From assembly GCA_934190685.1 (NCBI GenBank), contig CAKPTK010000120.1:1-6273 (forward strand): a stretch of 6,273 bases of DNA, given 5' to 3'. Position numbers and translations under genes: made by a program. This document shows, in pieces, positions 5,111-6,273 of the stretch. Position 1 is the stretch's first letter. Each line of letters starts with the position of its first letter. The notes beneath the pieces were generated by a model, which was not told the DNA's origin, ran no database searches, and saw only the letters and a list, made by a program, of their open reading frames with translations. The stretch comes from an uncultured Prevotella sp. GTDB taxonomy: Bacteria; Bacteroidota; Bacteroidia; Bacteroidales; Bacteroidaceae.

Positions 5111-6273
5111 ATGAAAAAGAAAATTCAATTCAGTCTCGTTTATCGAGATATGTGGCAGTCGTCCGGCAAGTTCCAGCCACGCAAAGACCAGTTGGCGCGC
5201 ATCGCTCCCGTAATCATCGACATGGGCTGTTTCGCCCGTGTGGAAACGAACGGTGGCGCTTTTGAGCAGGTGAACTTGCTCGCCGGTGAAAACCCGAATG
5301 AAGCCGTGAGAGCCTTCTGCAAGCCTTTCAACGAGGCAGGCATCAAGACCCACATGCTTGATCGTGGTCTCAACGCTTTGCGTATGTATCCTGTACCCGA
5401 TGACGTACGTGCCCTTATGTATAAGGTGAAGGCCAAGCAAGGCACCAACATCACACGTATCTTCGACGGACTGAACGATGTGCGCAACATCATTCCAAGT
5501 ATCAAATGGGCCAAGGAAGGCGGCATGACACCACAGTGCGCACTCTGCATCACCAACTCGCCTGTCCACACACTTGAATACTATATGAACATTGCCGACC
5601 AACTCATCGCAGCTGGTGCGGAGGAAATCTGCCTGAAGGATATGGCAGGTATCGGCCAGCCGGCATTCCTCGGCAAACTGACCAAGATGATCAAGGACAA
5701 ATATCCTCACATCATCATCCAGTATCATGGTCACTCTGGTCCAGGTCTGTCTATGGCTTCCATCCTTGAGGTGTGCAACAATGGCGCCGATATCATCGAT
5801 ACTGCCATTGAGCCATTGTCATGGGGTAAGGTCCATCCAGACATCATTTCCGTTATCAGCATGCTGAAGAACGAGGGCTTTGATGTTCCTGAAATCAACA
5901 TGACAGCCTATATGAAGGCTCGTGCTTTGACACAAGAATTCATCGACGATTGGTTGGGCTACTTCATCAACCCCAGCAACAAGATTATGAGTTCGCTGCT
6001 TTTGGGTTGCGGTCTCCCTGGTGGCATGATGGGCTCGATGATGGCAGACCTCGGTGGTATGCGTACGACTATCAACAATGTGCGTAAGAAGAAAGGCGAG
6101 GAAGAATTGTCTATGGATGATCTTCTGATCAAACTCTTCAACGAGGTAGAATATGTATGGCCACGCGTGGGTTATCCTCCATTGGTGACACCGTTCTCAC
6201 AATATGTGAAGAATATCGCATTGATGAACCTCCTTACCATCGAGCAGGGCAAGGGACGCTTCGTGATGATGGA
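5111..6273 (+). CDS. Biotin-dependent carboxyltransferase, pyruvate carboxylase subunit B / oxaloacetate decarboxylase alpha-like (3' end outside the window)
   Basis: Open to the right edge: 387 full codons, no stop. Enzymes of this family move CO2 between biotin and pyruvate/oxaloacetate (or a related acceptor) in a metal-dependent TIM barrel. The HMGL-like barrel covers about residues 5-260 and the conserved PYC_OADA region starts near 275, with PRVGYPPLVTPFSQYV (351-366). The expected metal ligands are all present: Asp13 (YRDMWQS), Lys176 in CLKDMAG (the usually carbamylated lysine), His206 and His208. RIFDGLNDVRN (116-126) and SPVHTLEYY (150-158) are typical of the family. Two motifs differ from classical members: TNGGAFE (46-52) where WGGATFD is usual, and HGHSGPG (206-212) where HTHxTSG is usual, which removes the catalytic Thr position. 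A C-terminal biotinyl domain, if any, lies beyond the edge. The start has an A-rich leader and follows its own promoter match. An extensive opposite-strand open frame (5048-5734) is a shadow of this gene. The family is secure; the exact substrate is not. Confidence 0.9.
   Translation, partial: MKKKIQFSLVYRDMWQSSGKFQPRKDQLARIAPVIIDMGCFARVETNGGAFEQVNLLAGENPNEAVRAFCKPFNEAGIKTHMLDRGLNALRMYPVPDDVRALMYKVKAKQGTNITRIFDGLNDVRNIIPSIKWAKEGGMTPQCALCITNSPVHTLEYYMNIADQLIAAGAEEICLKDMAGIGQPAFLGKLTKMIKDKYPHIIIQYHGHSGPGLSMASILEVCNNGADIIDTAIEPLSWGKVHPDIISVISMLKNEGFDVPEINMTAYMKARALTQEFIDDWLGYFINPSNKIMSSLLLGCGLPGGMMGSMMADLGGMRTTINNVRKKKGEEELSMDDLLIKLFNEVEYVWPRVGYPPLVTPFSQYVKNIALMNLLTIEQGKGRFVMM

Noticed and set aside
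5048..5734. 228-codon open frame on the minus strand over the carboxyltransferase gene
   Set aside because: It lies opposite a clearly conserved enzyme whose plus-strand frame runs off the window. The antisense product resembles no family and would have to read out through the intergenic promoter.

Overview
The window looks like a piece of a Bacteroidales chromosome, most likely Prevotellaceae or a close relative (inference). Two upstream regions carry the TAnnTTTG -7 element used by Bacteroidetes sigma factors. The start codons are preceded by A-rich stretches instead of clear Shine-Dalgarno sequences. The protein types (a BY-kinase with a Gly-Tyr tail, a short Wza-like lipoprotein, and a divergent pyruvate/oxaloacetate carboxyltransferase) also fit that phylum. 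All four genes are on the + strand.

Region 1 (1-3444) begins with a 130-bp leader holding a good promoter match. It is followed by a tightly spaced pair: a Wzz/Wzc-type chain-length regulator fused to a tyrosine autokinase (829 aa), then, 5 bp later, a Wza/BexD-type outer-membrane export lipoprotein (272 aa). Together they would form the trans-envelope export and length-control machine of a Wzx/Wzy-type exopolysaccharide or capsule pathway.

Region 2 (3445-3610) is a 166-bp intergenic gap with a 13-bp stem-loop, a short direct repeat, weak promoter-like sequence and an A9 tract against the next start. Region 3 (3611-4996) is a WbaP/WcaJ-type polyprenyl-phosphate sugar-1-phosphate transferase, which loads the first sugar on undecaprenyl phosphate. 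The window therefore holds the first step (lipid-linked priming) and the last step (export) of polysaccharide synthesis. No glycosyltransferase, flippase, polymerase or tyrosine phosphatase is visible.

Region 4 (4997-6273) starts with a 114-bp gap containing a weak terminator-like hairpin and a second promoter match. It is followed by the 5' part of a biotin-dependent carboxyltransferase gene (pyruvate carboxylase subunit B / oxaloacetate decarboxylase alpha type). That gene runs off the right edge and is probably an independent central-metabolism unit. I see no RNA genes, CRISPR arrays, insertion sequences or attachment sites, and no wholly new system. The points most worth checking are the altered active-site motifs of the carboxyltransferase, the kinase's Walker A' variant and Gly-Tyr tail, and the structured gap between the second and third genes.
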